NCBI RefSeq assembly: GCF_001187905.1
Contig: NZ_LGIS01000028.1
Span: 1 to 64,000 of the forward strand
DNA length: 64,000 bases
From: Pantoea sp. RIT-PI-b
GTDB lineage: Bacteria > Pseudomonadota > Gammaproteobacteria > Enterobacterales > Enterobacteriaceae
Direction: 5' to 3'
Made by a program: the position numbers and the translations under genes. Below the pieces are notes generated by a model. It was not told where the DNA came from. It saw only the letters and a list, made by a program, of their open reading frames with translations, and ran no database searches. Of this stretch, positions 17,514-26,936 are shown in pieces. Numbering within the stretch: the first letter of the stretch is position 1; every line of letters starts with the position of its first letter.

Positions 17514-17762
17514 TCAGCAGCGTTCCTCCCTTGCGGCCAGAATGGTGTCGGCGCAGTGTCGCAGGAAATACCAGCTGAGACTGACGTCTGCATCGAGCGT
17601 GGCGTCGGCCAGCGCGATCGTGGCCAGCACCTCCCCGTGCGTCAGCTCCGGCGCCACGTCGTCGAAGTCATCGGATACCCACAGGTGCACCACGCAGGGT
17701 GTATCTGGCGCAAAGCGCTGCAGCTGTTCGGCCAGCTGGCCAGTTGTATGAGGTTGATTCAT
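17514..17762 (-). CDS. Hypothetical protein (82 aa)
   Basis: ATG 17762 with GGAG 6-9 bases upstream. An acidic protein: MNQPHTTGQLAEQLQRFAPDTP, then CVVHLWVSDDFDDVAPELTHGEVLATIALADATLDADVS and WYFLRHC. No membrane segment. It lies upstream of the chemoreceptor on the same strand, with 256 bases between. The family was not recognised. Confidence 0.6.
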   Translation of the reverse strand: MNQPHTTGQLAEQLQRFAPDTPCVVHLWVSDDFDDVAPELTHGEVLATIALADATLDADVSLSWYFLRHCADTILAAREERC

Positions 17763-17993
17763 GGTCACTCCGGTTTGCAGGTTGCACGGCATCAGCGCCG
17801 TGACGTCACGCCAGCCGGGCCAGTGCGCAGTACGCAGGGTCAAGGGACGAAGCCGCACGCGCCGCCGGAGCGGACTGAATGTCCCGCGACCGGCGGGGGA
17901 CGGGTGAGTTACGAGGCGAAGCCTACCTTTCGGACGAAGCGGCCCGGCTAAGGTGAAGTCACGGCGCCGCCCGACGGCAGGGAGGGAGGTTGC

Positions 17994-18284
17994 ATGCACT
18001 TTTTAAGGGAGCAATCAGGCACCCTTTATGACGGCGCTCATGAAACGCTGCCGGCAGCCGAAGATATGATGTACACACCCGATAATTGCGGAACACAACA
18101 AATGGCCAGAGCCCTTCCCCCGACCTACCTCCCGTTTTCACCTCCCTGCCTGGCAGAAAAGCTCCGTGAAATCGCTGATTTGCTGGAGCAACGCAGCACC
18201 TTAATCCGTACAGCGGAGCGCCACTACACCACCGGCAGCCACGGTGAGCCGGTAACTGTTATTCACATTGAGGTACGGGATTAG
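17994..18284 (+). CDS. Hypothetical protein (96 aa)
   Basis: ATG 17994 follows GGAGGTTGC, an excellent ribosome-binding site. It has a disordered N-terminal half, then LAEKLREIADLLEQRSTLIRTAERHY (probable helix) and a beta-like end PVTVIHIEVRD. The family was not recognised. It is divergent from the 17514-17762 gene. Confidence 0.55.
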   Translation: MHFLREQSGTLYDGAHETLPAAEDMMYTPDNCGTQQMARALPPTYLPFSPPCLAEKLREIADLLEQRSTLIRTAERHYTTGSHGEPVTVIHIEVRD

Positions 18285-18389
18285 TCTGAATGAAGTTTTA
18301 AACAGCGACAGCGAGGGTGAATCCTGCTGACTGACCATTTCACGGCTGCAGTCAAAATAACCAGAGTATCGAAAAAGTGCCTTTATCTG

Positions 18390-18420
18390 ACCGGCTGCTT
18401 TGAGCGAGAAGCGGACGTTT
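18390..18420 (+). repeat. Dispersed hairpin repeat, half copy
   Basis: CGGCTGCTTTGAGCG followed by AGAAGCGGACGTTT resembles the right half of the double-hairpin repeat. The left half is absent. Confidence 0.5.
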
Positions 18421-18520
18421 GATTCATGACGATTCCCTGTTGTTGCTTAGCTGAACATTACCTATATGCGAAACTCCTGGACTGGTAATTTCAAAGAGTG
18501 CCAATTACTATCTAGAATCT

Positions 18521-19123
18521 ATGGATGTGAATATTTTTGGCTTTATGCCAGCACTACTCCCTGTTGCACTGTCCCCCGGAGCGAGCTTTACTCTCGTTAT
18601 GAATAGTGCTCTGGCAGGAGGTAACAAAGGTTTATTCAGAACTCTCGCCGGAACAGCTCTGGGCATATATACCCATGCAATTTTTATAGGGCTTGGTATC
18701 ACGGCTGTGCTCATCTCGTCGCCAGCAGCGTTTGCTGTGCTTAAAATAACCGGAACTTTCTATCTGCTTTGGTTAGGTGCGATGCTCATCTGGGGTGGGA
18801 TAACAGTACATTCAGATGGGTTTACTGGTGTAAGGCATTCCGTGACGTTAAAAGAGGCCTGGCTGGCTAATGTTCTCAACCCTAAAGCCATTCTTTTTTA
18901 TCTAACAGTCGTTTCACAGTTCGCAGGCGCGGAGGGCGGCGTTTGCAACTACCTTATACTGGCATCAGTTCATATAGTGGTTATGAGCATCTGGCTTCTT
19001 GCAATAACTCAAACGCTAATATTCTCAGCAAAAAAAACTAACCCATTAATACTGAAAAAATATGTCAACCTTGTCGGCGGGATGATGCTCATTGCTTTTT
19101 CTCTGCACAGCCTTATCTATTAA
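18521..19123 (+). CDS. LysE/RhtB-family amino-acid exporter
   Basis: A 200-residue integral membrane protein with about six hydrophobic segments. The family signature is near the N-terminus (PVALSPGASFTLVMNSALAGG, corresponding to the PGP.....G region of LysE/RhtB) and NPKAILFYLTVVSQF marks the fourth helix. Family members export amino acids or related compounds by proton antiport; the substrate here is unknown. The ribosome-binding site is weak. Followed by a double-hairpin repeat and then by the MarR-GNAT gene on the same strand, which has its own promoter. Confidence 0.88.
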   Translation: MDVNIFGFMPALLPVALSPGASFTLVMNSALAGGNKGLFRTLAGTALGIYTHAIFIGLGITAVLISSPAAFAVLKITGTFYLLWLGAMLIWGGITVHSDGFTGVRHSVTLKEAWLANVLNPKAILFYLTVVSQFAGAEGGVCNYLILASVHIVVMSIWLLAITQTLIFSAKKTNPLILKKYVNLVGGMMLIAFSLHSLIY

Positions 19124-19143
19124 CTACTCAGCCAGAGCCACCA

Positions 19144-19208
19144 GGTCCGCTTCTGGCACAAAGCGGACGGCGCCAGTCCAATGTCCGCTATGAGCGAACA
19201 GCAGACAT
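19144..19208 (+). repeat. Dispersed double-hairpin repeat, full copy
   Basis: Left hairpin GTCCGCTTCTGGCAC / AAAGCGGAC, 12-base middle, right hairpin TGTCCGCTATGAGCG / AACAGCAGACAT. This is one of at least six near-complete copies in the window (also 20306, 29764, 32451, 33041, 36333). It lies just 3' of the LysE gene. Confidence 0.75.
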
Positions 19209-19219
19209 GAAGTAAATGA

Positions 19220-19257
19220 TTGACAGACCCGGCGGCCAAATGGTTGTATTGTACAAC
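19220..19257 (+). promoter_or_regulatory. MarR-GNAT gene promoter and operator
   Basis: TTGACA at 19220-19225 is a perfect -35 hexamer. About 18 bases later TTGTAT (19244-19249) can serve as the -10, and it lies inside the perfect dyad GTTGTA-TTG-TACAAC (19243-19257). A palindrome on the -10 element just before a MarR-family gene is the classical layout for autorepression. Confidence 0.65.
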
Positions 19258-19277
19258 TAATCTATCGGGTTAAGCTA

Positions 19278-20228
19278 ATGACTTCAGAACTACAGACCAT
19301 AAAAAACATACGCGCGGCTTCACGTTTAATGGTGCGTGAATTGGGTTTCATGAACCAAAATCTAGCTGCAACTAATTATCCTCCCTCAGCTGTGCACTCT
19401 ATGCTTGAAGTTGAAACTCATGGAGCAATGACAGCCGCTCAACTGGTACAGATTTTGGGGCTGGAGAAGTCCAGCATCAGTCGTATGCTCGCTAAACTTG
19501 TCGAGGCTGGAGAACTTGAAGAAACCCCTTCCGCAGACGATGCCAGGACTAAGCTACTAAGACTTACCGATAAGGGCAGAGAGACGGTACAGAGCATAAA
19601 TACTTACGCTGACCAACGCGTATCCGCAGCACTCGCCAAACTCGATCCGTTTACCCATAAGGCCGTATCAAAGCACCTTTCTTCATATGCCTTCGCGTTA
19701 AAAGCCTGTCGCGAAAACTCTACTGGTGAAGTGCAAAACAGCTTCAAAGTAGTCTCGGGTTATCATGCAGGGATGATTGGCCGCATTACTGAAATGCATG
19801 GCAGCTATTACGCCAGAGAGTATGACTTCGGTAATTTTTTTGAAGCGAAGGTTGCCGCAGGTCTTGCTGATTTTTCGGCGCGAGTAGATAAGCCATGTAA
19901 TCAGATCTGGCTGGCGATGGTGAACGAGCGCATAGTCGGCTCAGTTGCTATTGACGGTGAGGATCTGGGAGATAATGAGGCGCATCTTCGCTGGTTCATC
20001 CTTGATGATGGCTGTCGTGGCAGTGGACTGGGCAGAAAACTCATTGCAGAAGCAATGCGTTTTTGTGATGAGCAGAAGTTCGCATCAGTACAATTATGGA
20101 CGTTTAATAAGCTTACCGCGGCAAGACGATTGTACGAATCATTCGGATTTGAATTGTCGAAAGAATGGGAAGGCGATCAGTGGGGCAGTACTATTACTGA
20201 GCAACAATTCACTCGAAAAATTCTCTAA
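19278..20228 (+). CDS. MarR-type regulator fused to GNAT acetyltransferase
   Basis: A 316-residue two-domain protein. Residues about 1-145 are a MarR winged helix (VQILGLEKSSISRMLAKLVEAGELEETPSADDARTKLLRLTDKG, the recognition helix and wing). Residues about 165-316 are a GNAT domain with acetyl-CoA motif RGSGLGRKLIAEAM and the C-terminal ARRLYESFGFEL. Such fusions are a known family, and the acetylated substrate and the inducer are unknown. A self-regulatory operator is visible upstream (19243-19257). It lies just after a LysE exporter that could be a target. Confidence 0.9.
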   Translation: MTSELQTIKNIRAASRLMVRELGFMNQNLAATNYPPSAVHSMLEVETHGAMTAAQLVQILGLEKSSISRMLAKLVEAGELEETPSADDARTKLLRLTDKGRETVQSINTYADQRVSAALAKLDPFTHKAVSKHLSSYAFALKACRENSTGEVQNSFKVVSGYHAGMIGRITEMHGSYYAREYDFGNFFEAKVAAGLADFSARVDKPCNQIWLAMVNERIVGSVAIDGEDLGDNEAHLRWFILDDGCRGSGLGRKLIAEAMRFCDEQKFASVQLWTFNKLTAARRLYESFGFELSKEWEGDQWGSTITEQQFTRKIL

Positions 20229-20305
20229 ATATCATTAACAACTTATGGCTTTGGGCATGATATTTTTGGAGAAATTACTTCGATCAGTCATCTATTCCTC
20301 AATGG

Positions 20306-20375
20306 TGATGTCCGCTTCTGGCACGAAGCGGACTGCCATCGGGCTGATGTGCGCTATGAGTGAACAGCAGACATT
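20306..20375 (+). repeat. Dispersed double-hairpin repeat, full copy
   Basis: GTCCGCTTCTGGCACG / AAGCGGAC followed by GTGCGCTATGAGTG / AACAGCAGACATT. Located 3' of the MarR-GNAT gene. Confidence 0.75.
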
Positions 20376-20472
20376 ACTAATGGCGACTCATTACGATGAA
20401 ATAAACATCCAGTCAACGCACCTTATGTGTGCAGACAGATAGCTGTCAGGGCTACGCGTTCTGATAGACATC

Positions 20473-20874
20473 CTATCCGTTGCCGTGGATGTCTTCAAAC
20501 ACTACGACCATCCCGTACTCCTCCTGCGGATCCAGGCAGAAGTAGACTCCGTTTACCCTCTTGGCATTGTAGTCTCGCCAGAAGTCGACGGTCTGCACGA
20601 ACAGAAATATCCGCCCGCCGCTCTGGTTGCCGACAAAGCCTTGCTGCTGCTCGTTTGAAGCGCGAGCAAGGAGAAGATTACAATGGTCATCAGAAATAGC
20701 TTGATGCCTATTTTCAAGCTGCGCCGAAAAAGTTGAAGACCTCATACCGGCGGAGCATTGAGGTTGCCTGATTCTCAGCCTCAATGACATTAAGTCGTTG
20801 CTCTCTCCTGATACTTCGCCCAACAGTGCTGTCATCACTCTGTAAGTCAATAATCCGTTATATGCTGCCAGCAT
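20473..20874 (-). CDS. Hypothetical protein (up to 133 aa)
   Basis: Open frame ending RIFLFVQTVDFWRDYN and GVYFCLDPQEEYGMVVVFEDIHGNG, which has protein-like composition and a plausible beta-strand ending. No good ribosome-binding site supports the first ATG; an internal ATG at residue 44 is possible. The family was not recognised, and it could be a decayed gene. Confidence 0.4.
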   Translation of the reverse strand: MLAAYNGLLTYRVMTALLGEVSGESNDLMSLRLRIRQPQCSAGMRSSTFSAQLENRHQAISDDHCNLLLARASNEQQQGFVGNQSGGRIFLFVQTVDFWRDYNAKRVNGVYFCLDPQEEYGMVVVFEDIHGNG

Positions 20875-20988
20875 ATGTAGACATCAGATGACATCCGCAA
20901 AATAACTGCACGATCAGCTGGCAGGTTGAGAACATTTCACATGCACTATCATTTGTTGGTTTTCAGAGAAAAGAGTTTACGACAACCG

Positions 20989-21927
20989 TTATCTCAATTT
21001 GTCATTCTCATGAGTCTGTTTCAGATAACCGTTAAAACGCATCCACAGCATGAACTGTTCGAAAACAAGTGAGGTTGTCGTCTCAGGCATGCCAAATCCA
21101 AACCCATGACCGCCGCTTTCATAGCCATGAAACTCTACCTTACGTCCAGCTTTACGCCATGCCTCAACGATATCCATTTGCTGTTTACCAAAAAGGGGAT
21201 CGTCAAAAGCTATGGCCAGGAACATCGGCGGCGCGTCATGAGGAACCGATTCTGAGGCGAGAGAGGGATAAAAAGAGGCTATAAAGTCTGGCCGTGCGCT
21301 GGCGTCTGAGGAAACAGCTACTTTAATGGCTGTCACGGCCCCGGCAGAGAAGCCCATCACACCCACTCTTGATGGATCGATGTGCCATTTCCCGGCATTT
21401 TCCCTGACCATTTTTACAGCCGCGAGGGCATCCTCAGTAGCCCGTGGCTCTTCCGGCATGGGAGTACCATCGGAAAGACTTTTAGCAATAAGCTGGCCCC
21501 GTGACCGGGCATAGGCTGCAAATTCTTTTTCATCCACAGGGGTTTTGCTGATTCGGTATTTCAGTACAAATGCGGTGATGCCATTTTCAGCGAGCTTTTT
21601 AGCTATTTGCCAGCCTTCATGCTCTACAGGAAGGATCATGTATGCCCCGCCGGGTGCGACGATAACAGCTGCACCAGTAGCCTTGCCTGGTGCGGGTAGC
21701 ACGGGGGTAAGAGTGGCCTGCGTAACATTACGAACAATGTAGGTTCCGCCAGCCTTATACCATATTTCTTTGTTTTTTCCCGCAACGTGTTCAGGACGAA
21801 GTGGCAGGGCTGCTGGCTCAGCTGGAGGTTTCACTCTTATCATTTCAGGAAGTCCGTTGCCGTTTGAGACCGATGCAGTAACTGATAAGATCATGAAAAT
21901 TGAAACCATTAACCTTTTTTTTGACAT
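20989..21927 (-). CDS. Secreted alpha/beta-hydrolase (esterase-like)
   Basis: A 312-residue protein with an N-terminal signal sequence (MSKKRLMVSIFMILSVTASVS), so probably periplasmic. The fold is of the BD-FAE/acetyl-esterase type: the oxyanion region VIVAPGGAYMILPVEHEG, nucleophile elbow GFSAG (about residue 195), acid region FDDPLF and catalytic His in GGHGFGFG. Likely hydrolyses small ester substrates, possibly acetylated sugars; the exact substrate is unknown. AAAGGA lies 9-14 bases before the ATG. Single-gene unit, GC-rich relative to its flanks. Confidence 0.85.
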   Translation of the reverse strand: MSKKRLMVSIFMILSVTASVSNGNGLPEMIRVKPPAEPAALPLRPEHVAGKNKEIWYKAGGTYIVRNVTQATLTPVLPAPGKATGAAVIVAPGGAYMILPVEHEGWQIAKKLAENGITAFVLKYRISKTPVDEKEFAAYARSRGQLIAKSLSDGTPMPEEPRATEDALAAVKMVRENAGKWHIDPSRVGVMGFSAGAVTAIKVAVSSDASARPDFIASFYPSLASESVPHDAPPMFLAIAFDDPLFGKQQMDIVEAWRKAGRKVEFHGYESGGHGFGFGMPETTTSLVFEQFMLWMRFNGYLKQTHENDKLR

Positions 21928-22300
21928 TTATATATTCCTTTGGCACTTAAGATTTTTAGTAATTGAAATTCAGAGTAAGAACGATCGCAACCAGACGTCT
22001 TTCATTATATGTTGACACCGGTAATTTTATACCCTAAGAGACCATCCTGTGCTGACGCATAACGCAGCGCTAATATTAATAATTTTTTATATTTTACAAA
22101 AAAATATTATATAAGAATTAGTTAATGTTATTATTCCGGTAGGCCAGATTCTTTTTCACTTCCAAACGTATCGTTGAGGTAAAGGCTTAAGTAAGTTAAG
22201 GTTTCAGATGCATAAAAATGGCAGGTCAAAAATGAAGTCCGCTAAAGATGCTTGGGCAAAGTGTCAGAGCCGCTTAAAATAAGCGGCGGTAGTACCTAAT

Positions 22301-23101
22301 TTATTCTGAATAGCAGTGTTCCGGTGCAGGGAAACTGCCGTCTTTAACGGCAGAGATATAATTTTTAACCGCTTCCTGAATGTCGTCATGTCCCTTCATA
22401 AAGTTTTTCACGAATTTTGGGGCTCTGCCGGTAATGCCCAGGCCAAGCATGTCGTGGAGCACCAAAACCTGTCCATCTGTATCAGGACCGGCACCAATGC
22501 CGATAACCGGGATGGATACAGATTCGCTCAGTGTTTTTCCCAGTGAGGCAGGGACCGCTTCAACCAGCACCATTGCGGCACCGGCTTCTTCAAATTTCTT
22601 AGCCGTATCAATCAGGGTTTCCGCCTGCTTGCTGTCACGGCCCTGAACCTTAAATCCGCCAAGTACGTTAACCGACTGCGGGGTCAGACCAATGTGGGCG
22701 CAGACCGGGATGCCGTTGCGGGTCAGCTGACGCACGGTGTCGTTCAGCCATTCTCCCCCTTCAATCTTGACCATCTGTGCACCGGCCTGCATAAGCTGCG
22801 CGGAGCTGTGCAGTGCCTGTTCGGGCGAGGAGCAAGTCATAAAGGAAAGGTCGGCGATGATGAAACCGCCGTTATTACCGCGCTTAACGCAGGCCGTGTG
22901 ATAAACCATATCTTCCAGAGTGACCGGCAGAGTGCTGTCATGGCCCTGCAGGATCATACCCAGCGTATCGCCGATGAGAAGCATTTCAACGCCCGCCGTG
23001 CTCAGCTCATGCGAAAATGTCGCGTCATAGCAGGTGAGCATGGTGATCTTTTCGCCGCGCTGCTTGAGTTTTTTCAGGTGTGTCAGAGTGATTGATGGCA
23101 T
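22301..23101 (-). CDS. panB: 3-methyl-2-oxobutanoate hydroxymethyltransferase
   Basis: Cytoplasmic enzyme of pantothenate (coenzyme A) synthesis. It transfers a hydroxymethyl group from 5,10-methylenetetrahydrofolate to 2-oxoisovalerate to give ketopantoate. At 266 residues it matches E. coli PanB (264). Conserved active-site regions are LLIGDTLGM (metal ligand Asp), FIIADLSF (second Asp), MVKIEGG (Lys) and LVEAVPASL (catalytic Glu). It ends in PAPEHCYSE. It is the last gene of a likely minus-strand operon with brnQ (valine uptake, interrupted) and a small membrane protein. Since 2-oxoisovalerate derives from valine, the combination makes metabolic sense. panC is absent here. It may be a second copy besides a chromosomal one. 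Confidence 0.96.
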   Translation of the reverse strand: MPSITLTHLKKLKQRGEKITMLTCYDATFSHELSTAGVEMLLIGDTLGMILQGHDSTLPVTLEDMVYHTACVKRGNNGGFIIADLSFMTCSSPEQALHSSAQLMQAGAQMVKIEGGEWLNDTVRQLTRNGIPVCAHIGLTPQSVNVLGGFKVQGRDSKQAETLIDTAKKFEEAGAAMVLVEAVPASLGKTLSESVSIPVIGIGAGPDTDGQVLVLHDMLGLGITGRAPKFVKNFMKGHDDIQEAVKNYISAVKDGSFPAPEHCYSE

Positions 23102-23172
23102 AGTGTTCTCAGCTATATCGTTACGTTAATGATGGGTAATGCGGGTGCGATAATACCGCTTTCCGGCACCGC

Positions 23173-23505
23173 TTAATGAAATTTTTCAATTCGCCAGACC
23201 CCTTCAAGCCCCGGCGTACCGCAACGCAGATACAGCGAACCGCTTTTTATGCTGAGTTCGGGCTGCATCAGCGGGGTATGGCATATTTCCCTGACGGCGG
23301 CAGGTGTCAGCAGCGAAGCGTCATTGACGTATCTTACCCGGCCGAGCGCCTCCGGATAATAGCCGGTCGTGTGCCAGAGCAGGTTTTCCGCGCTCGCAAA
23401 AGTAATGAACAGTACGCAAATAACACAGGGGATCAGAACAGCTTTCAGTGTTGTTTTCTCTTCTGCGGAACGGGTCGCTGCTGCATCAGGTAGCGGTCTG
23501 TTCAT
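23173..23505 (-). CDS. Hypothetical single-pass membrane protein (110 aa)
   Basis: Begins in the ATGA overlap with the stop of brnQ, so it is translationally coupled to it. It has one hydrophobic segment at about 22-40 (KAVLIPCVICVLFITFASA), then an extracytoplasmic domain with two cysteines (REICHTPL, LYLRCGTPG) and an ending LEGVWRIEKFH. The role is unknown. The coupling to brnQ and its place upstream of panB suggest an accessory to transport or a co-inherited passenger. Confidence 0.72.
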   Translation of the reverse strand: MNRPLPDAAATRSAEEKTTLKAVLIPCVICVLFITFASAENLLWHTTGYYPEALGRVRYVNDASLLTPAAVREICHTPLMQPELSIKSGSLYLRCGTPGLEGVWRIEKFH

Positions 23506-24812
23506 GATGCAGCCTGCGCGGTCCGGTTCAGGCGGGATACGCTGAAGCTCAGCAACAGCACGATGCCGGCCGGAAACAGCCAGGCCATTTGCTGGCCGTG
23601 CAGGGGCAGCGTGGTATACACAGACGGCACGAAGCGCTCCAGCCCTGCAGCGGCCAGTCCATCAAACACGCCGCAGAGAAACGCCACTGCCGTGGCCGGA
23701 GCAATAACGCGTACCGGCCGGCTTAGCCGGTGACGCATGAAGCTCATAACGATCAGGATGATAAAGGGCGGGTAAACCGCTATCAGTACCGGAACGGAAA
23801 TCCGGATGAGGGTGTCCAGTCCCGCGCAGGAAATGGCAAAGGACAGGGCGGCGAAAAACAGCACCAGAGGCCGGTAGCCAAAAGGCGTGAGGGTGCTGAA
23901 GTAGCCTGCGCAGGAGCATGTCAGGCCGATAGCCGTGACCAGACACGCCAGGGTAATGAGCACGCCCAGGAACAGCGGGCCGCGATCGCCGAAGGCATGC
24001 TGAACGAACGCGCGCAGTACGTCCGCACCGTTCGTGGCATCTGGTACAAGTGCGGTGCTTTTCATGCCCAGCATGAACAGGCTCAGATATACCAGCGCCA
24101 GACCCACTCCGGCAATGATGCCCGCCTTGGTGGTATAGCGTGTTATGTGAGCCGGTGACGCCATGCCCCTCGCGCGAACCGCGTTTACCACAACCAGACC
24201 AAAGGCCAGTCCCGCCAGCGTATCCATCGTCAGGTAGCCGTTAACGATCCCGCTGGAAAGCGGGGACGCAACGTAGCCGGCAACCGGTGTCTGCACCGGA
24301 ACGGCGGGAAGTTGCAGGACCGCGACACCAAGCACGATAAGGGAGATGATTTTCAGTGGCGCAAGAATTTTCCCGACCGACTCCAGCAGCCTGCCAGGGA
24401 AAAATGAAATCAGGGCTACAACCGCAAAGTAAACCAGGCTGTAATAATACAGCGCATTTCCCGAATGGCCGGTATAAGCCGCCAGGCCAAGCTCATACGA
24501 AACGGTGGCAGTGCGCGGAGAGGCAAACAGCGGGCCAATAAATAGATAGCAGGCCACGATAAGCACGTTGCCCGCTATCTTTCCTACCGGGCTGATGATG
24601 TTGCCCATTTCTCACCCCGCTTTTGCCAGCGCGACGACCGAGAGTACCGGCAGTCCAACGGAGGTGACCAGAAATCCTGCCGCTGCCGTCCAGACGTGAC
24701 TGCCGGCCTGAAGTCCGATGAAGGGAGGGAAGATGATGTTGCCCGCACCGAGAAATAGCGCAAACGCCATAAAGCCCAGGGCGAACGTATCCCTGACGCT
24801 GAGTTTATTCAT
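23502..24812 (-). pseudogene. brnQ: Branched-chain amino-acid carrier BrnQ, in-frame stop
   Basis: BrnQ (LIVCS family) imports leucine, isoleucine and valine with sodium. The product aligns with E. coli BrnQ throughout: [24 protein letters not shown] near the start, PRTATVSYELG and NGYLTMDTLAG further on. After SVVALAKAG (residue 66) an in-frame TGA at 24612-24614 replaces a glycine codon, and the frame resumes at once with EMGNIISPVGKIAG. No bases are lost, so a single substitution (GGA to TGA) explains it. Either the gene is dead, or the 368-residue part from ATG 24608 is made separately, or the stop is read through or a sequencing error. The neighbours on the same strand, LysE and panB, are intact. 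Confidence 0.85.
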
Positions 24813-24877
24813 AGTGAACCTGCCAGAGAAGTTTAATTTTTGTCAGCTTTGATGCCTGAATACTGATGGACTGCTTG

Positions 24878-25492
24878 TCAGAAAAATTGCTCTGCCAGCA
24901 GCAGGACCGCAATAATGATCATCAGGCCGCCCGAAATCCGGCTGACGTTTTGCGCCGCGCGCGGGCGCGTCCTGAGCATGGTGCCTGAGCCGTACCCAAC
25001 GAGCAGGTAGACAACTCCGCAGCTGAATACGTGAACCAATCCAAGCGCTGTCATCTGCAGCGGAAGCGGCCAGCCGGCATTGACGTCGGTGAACTGAGGC
25101 AAAAGGGCTAAAAACAACAGAAATACCTTTGGATTAAGTCCGCTGATGCAGAACCCCTTGAGTGCCCATTTCAGTGGCGATCCGGCATCCTCTTCCTGAC
25201 CCGCCAACGGTTCTGGCGGTTGACGGAGCATGCCAACGCCAAGCCAGAGCAGATAACCAGCCCCGGCAATCGTCAGCGCGGACAGTACGCCCGGAACGCC
25301 CGCTATTACCGAGCCGACGCCGGCGGCCACTATAAGCGTTGCGATAAGATGGCCGATCAGCATGCCGGCAACCGCCGGTAGCACACGACGTCCCCGGATG
25401 CCGGCTGAAATAGCGTAAGCCCAGTCGGCACCGGGCGTAATCACGAAAAGCACGGAAACGGCCCAGAACGCAGCGAACATATTCAGAGACAT
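24878..25492 (-). CDS. LysE-family amino-acid exporter
   Basis: A 204-residue membrane protein with about six segments. The family signature VITPGADWAYAISAGIRGRR occupies the first loop and GLNPKVFLLFLALLPQF the fourth helix. Exporters of this family pump out amino acids. It is transcribed away from an Lrp/AsnC-type regulator, the standard exporter/sensor arrangement, and precedes brnQ by 65 bases in the same direction, so it is probably the first gene of the operon LysE-brnQ-orf-panB. Confidence 0.9.
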   Translation of the reverse strand: MSLNMFAAFWAVSVLFVITPGADWAYAISAGIRGRRVLPAVAGMLIGHLIATLIVAAGVGSVIAGVPGVLSALTIAGAGYLLWLGVGMLRQPPEPLAGQEEDAGSPLKWALKGFCISGLNPKVFLLFLALLPQFTDVNAGWPLPLQMTALGLVHVFSCGVVYLLVGYGSGTMLRTRPRAAQNVSRISGGLMIIIAVLLLAEQFF

Positions 25493-25673
25493 TCGACGTT
25501 ACCCTTAAAGACCCCATTTCTGACCGAATCTTTATCGTTGTCTGAAACCTGCATGTATTGAAAACCCCTACCGGACTGATACGTTTTAAGATGAAGAAAG
25601 AATATCGCTTTGTATGCGGAATGTGCTTTCATTTATAGTCTTTAAACTAATATGAATCGGGAGGTTTTAAGGT

Positions 25674-26126
25674 TTGAACAAGACAGACTGCAATATTCTT
25701 GCTGAGCTTCAGCAGGACGGACGACTTTCGCTAACTGAACTGGCTGAACGGGTGGGGATAAGCCTGTCATCCTGCCAGCGGCGGGTCAAATCTCTGGAGC
25801 AGGACGGCGTTATTATCGGCTACCAGGCGAATCTTGACCCGGCAAGCTTCGGTCTCAACTTTTCAGCTATTGTCTTCGTCACCCTGCGCGAAGGAGACCG
25901 GCAGGCGGTCAGCAACTTCGAGGCTGCCGTAAAAGAAATACCGCAAATTATTCAGGCGCAGCGTCTGTTTGGCGATCCGGATTATCTGCTTTATGTAATC
26001 ACACATGATTTGCCAGCTTTTCAGATGCTCTACGATGAAAAAATTTCTTGTCTGGCGGGAGTGCAGCGGCTTACCTCAACGCTGATAATGAAAACGGTGG
26101 TAAAAGATCGTGCCCTGCCAGTCTGA
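25674..26126 (+). CDS. Lrp/AsnC-family transcriptional regulator
   Basis: A 150-residue protein with an N-terminal AsnC helix-turn-helix (LTELAERVGISLSSCQRRVKSLEQDGVI) and a RAM ligand-sensing domain (IVFVTLREGD, FGDPDYLLYVITHDLPAFQ). Starts at TTG 25674, with GGAGG about 9 bases upstream. Such proteins sense amino acids and control adjacent transport genes. It is divergent from the LysE exporter and thus its likely regulator, perhaps of the whole panB operon. Confidence 0.9.
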   Translation: MNKTDCNILAELQQDGRLSLTELAERVGISLSSCQRRVKSLEQDGVIIGYQANLDPASFGLNFSAIVFVTLREGDRQAVSNFEAAVKEIPQIIQAQRLFGDPDYLLYVITHDLPAFQMLYDEKISCLAGVQRLTSTLIMKTVVKDRALPV

Positions 26127-26936
26127 TGTCAACGCAGGAAAAAATTCATTTTTTTCGTATTCAGGTAAAACACTTTTGTCATCTAAGTGCAACAATGGCG
26201 TGCCAGGGAGGCATTGTAAAAAATTGGAACGCCCGCGGTTATTCAGATGGGTGTGGTCCGCCGACGCGGTAACGTTCTTTCTTACCACGGCGGCTATGAG
26301 CGAGGAGCGGACGTTCCTACCTTAAAGTGGATGCCTGCGCTTCCACTCATCAACGACATCTCCCAGATTTTTTGGTATGTCATTTCGTATCCAGGCCATA
26401 AATTCGCGATCAAACCGGAAATCTGGGCCGCACTCATGAAGCATGAAACGGCGAACGTTTAATGTATTTCTATAGTCTTTATCAACGGTCATAGAACGTG
26501 TTAATGAAGAACTATGCTAGTCGATCTTCACTTGTTAACTCCTGTTTTGAAAAGCAATAGCAGGGTTCATATCTTACACGCTGACTTAAAATGCTCACTT
26601 CTGGTACTAATTAGACATTAATCATCGCATTTCTTTTTAAGAAGAGATAGATATAAACTACATGATTTAGGGAAGGGGGTAATTTCATGTAAAAATCATG
26701 ACATGTATGACAGTTTATGGTTTGCGAAATACAAAGCAGAACGTCAAAGGCAAAGCAGGTAGATATTAATCGAAAATTTGAGTTTGATCACGTCACCATG
26801 CATTATTAATAGAAAAATTTTTACACCGTAAGATTATCAAGAGATTTTAGTTTTCTCGCGCAGAGTGCTGTTAATAAACCCAACCTATAACAACTGTTTC
26901 GTTTTTGATATATTGTTAAATCTTTTTGAGGAAGAG
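26127..26936. other. Intergenic region with a degenerate hairpin repeat
   Basis: Contains a degenerate copy of the dispersed repeat at about 26253-26315 (GGTCCGCCGACGCGG ... CTATGAGCGAGGAGCGGACGTT). No supported gene is seen in the rest. Confidence 0.5.

Noticed and set aside
17258-17593. N-terminal extension of the chemoreceptor at 15710
   Set aside because: The extension is Arg/Pro-rich and unlike any receptor; AAGGA and TM1 mark ATG 17257 as the start.
23730-24158. Plus-strand frame opposite brnQ
   Set aside because: Antisense to clear BrnQ coding sequence.
24606-24620. Selenocysteine or other recoding at the brnQ TGA
   Set aside because: The position is a glycine in BrnQ and there is no hairpin expected of a SECIS element that I could see; a simple nonsense change is sufficient.
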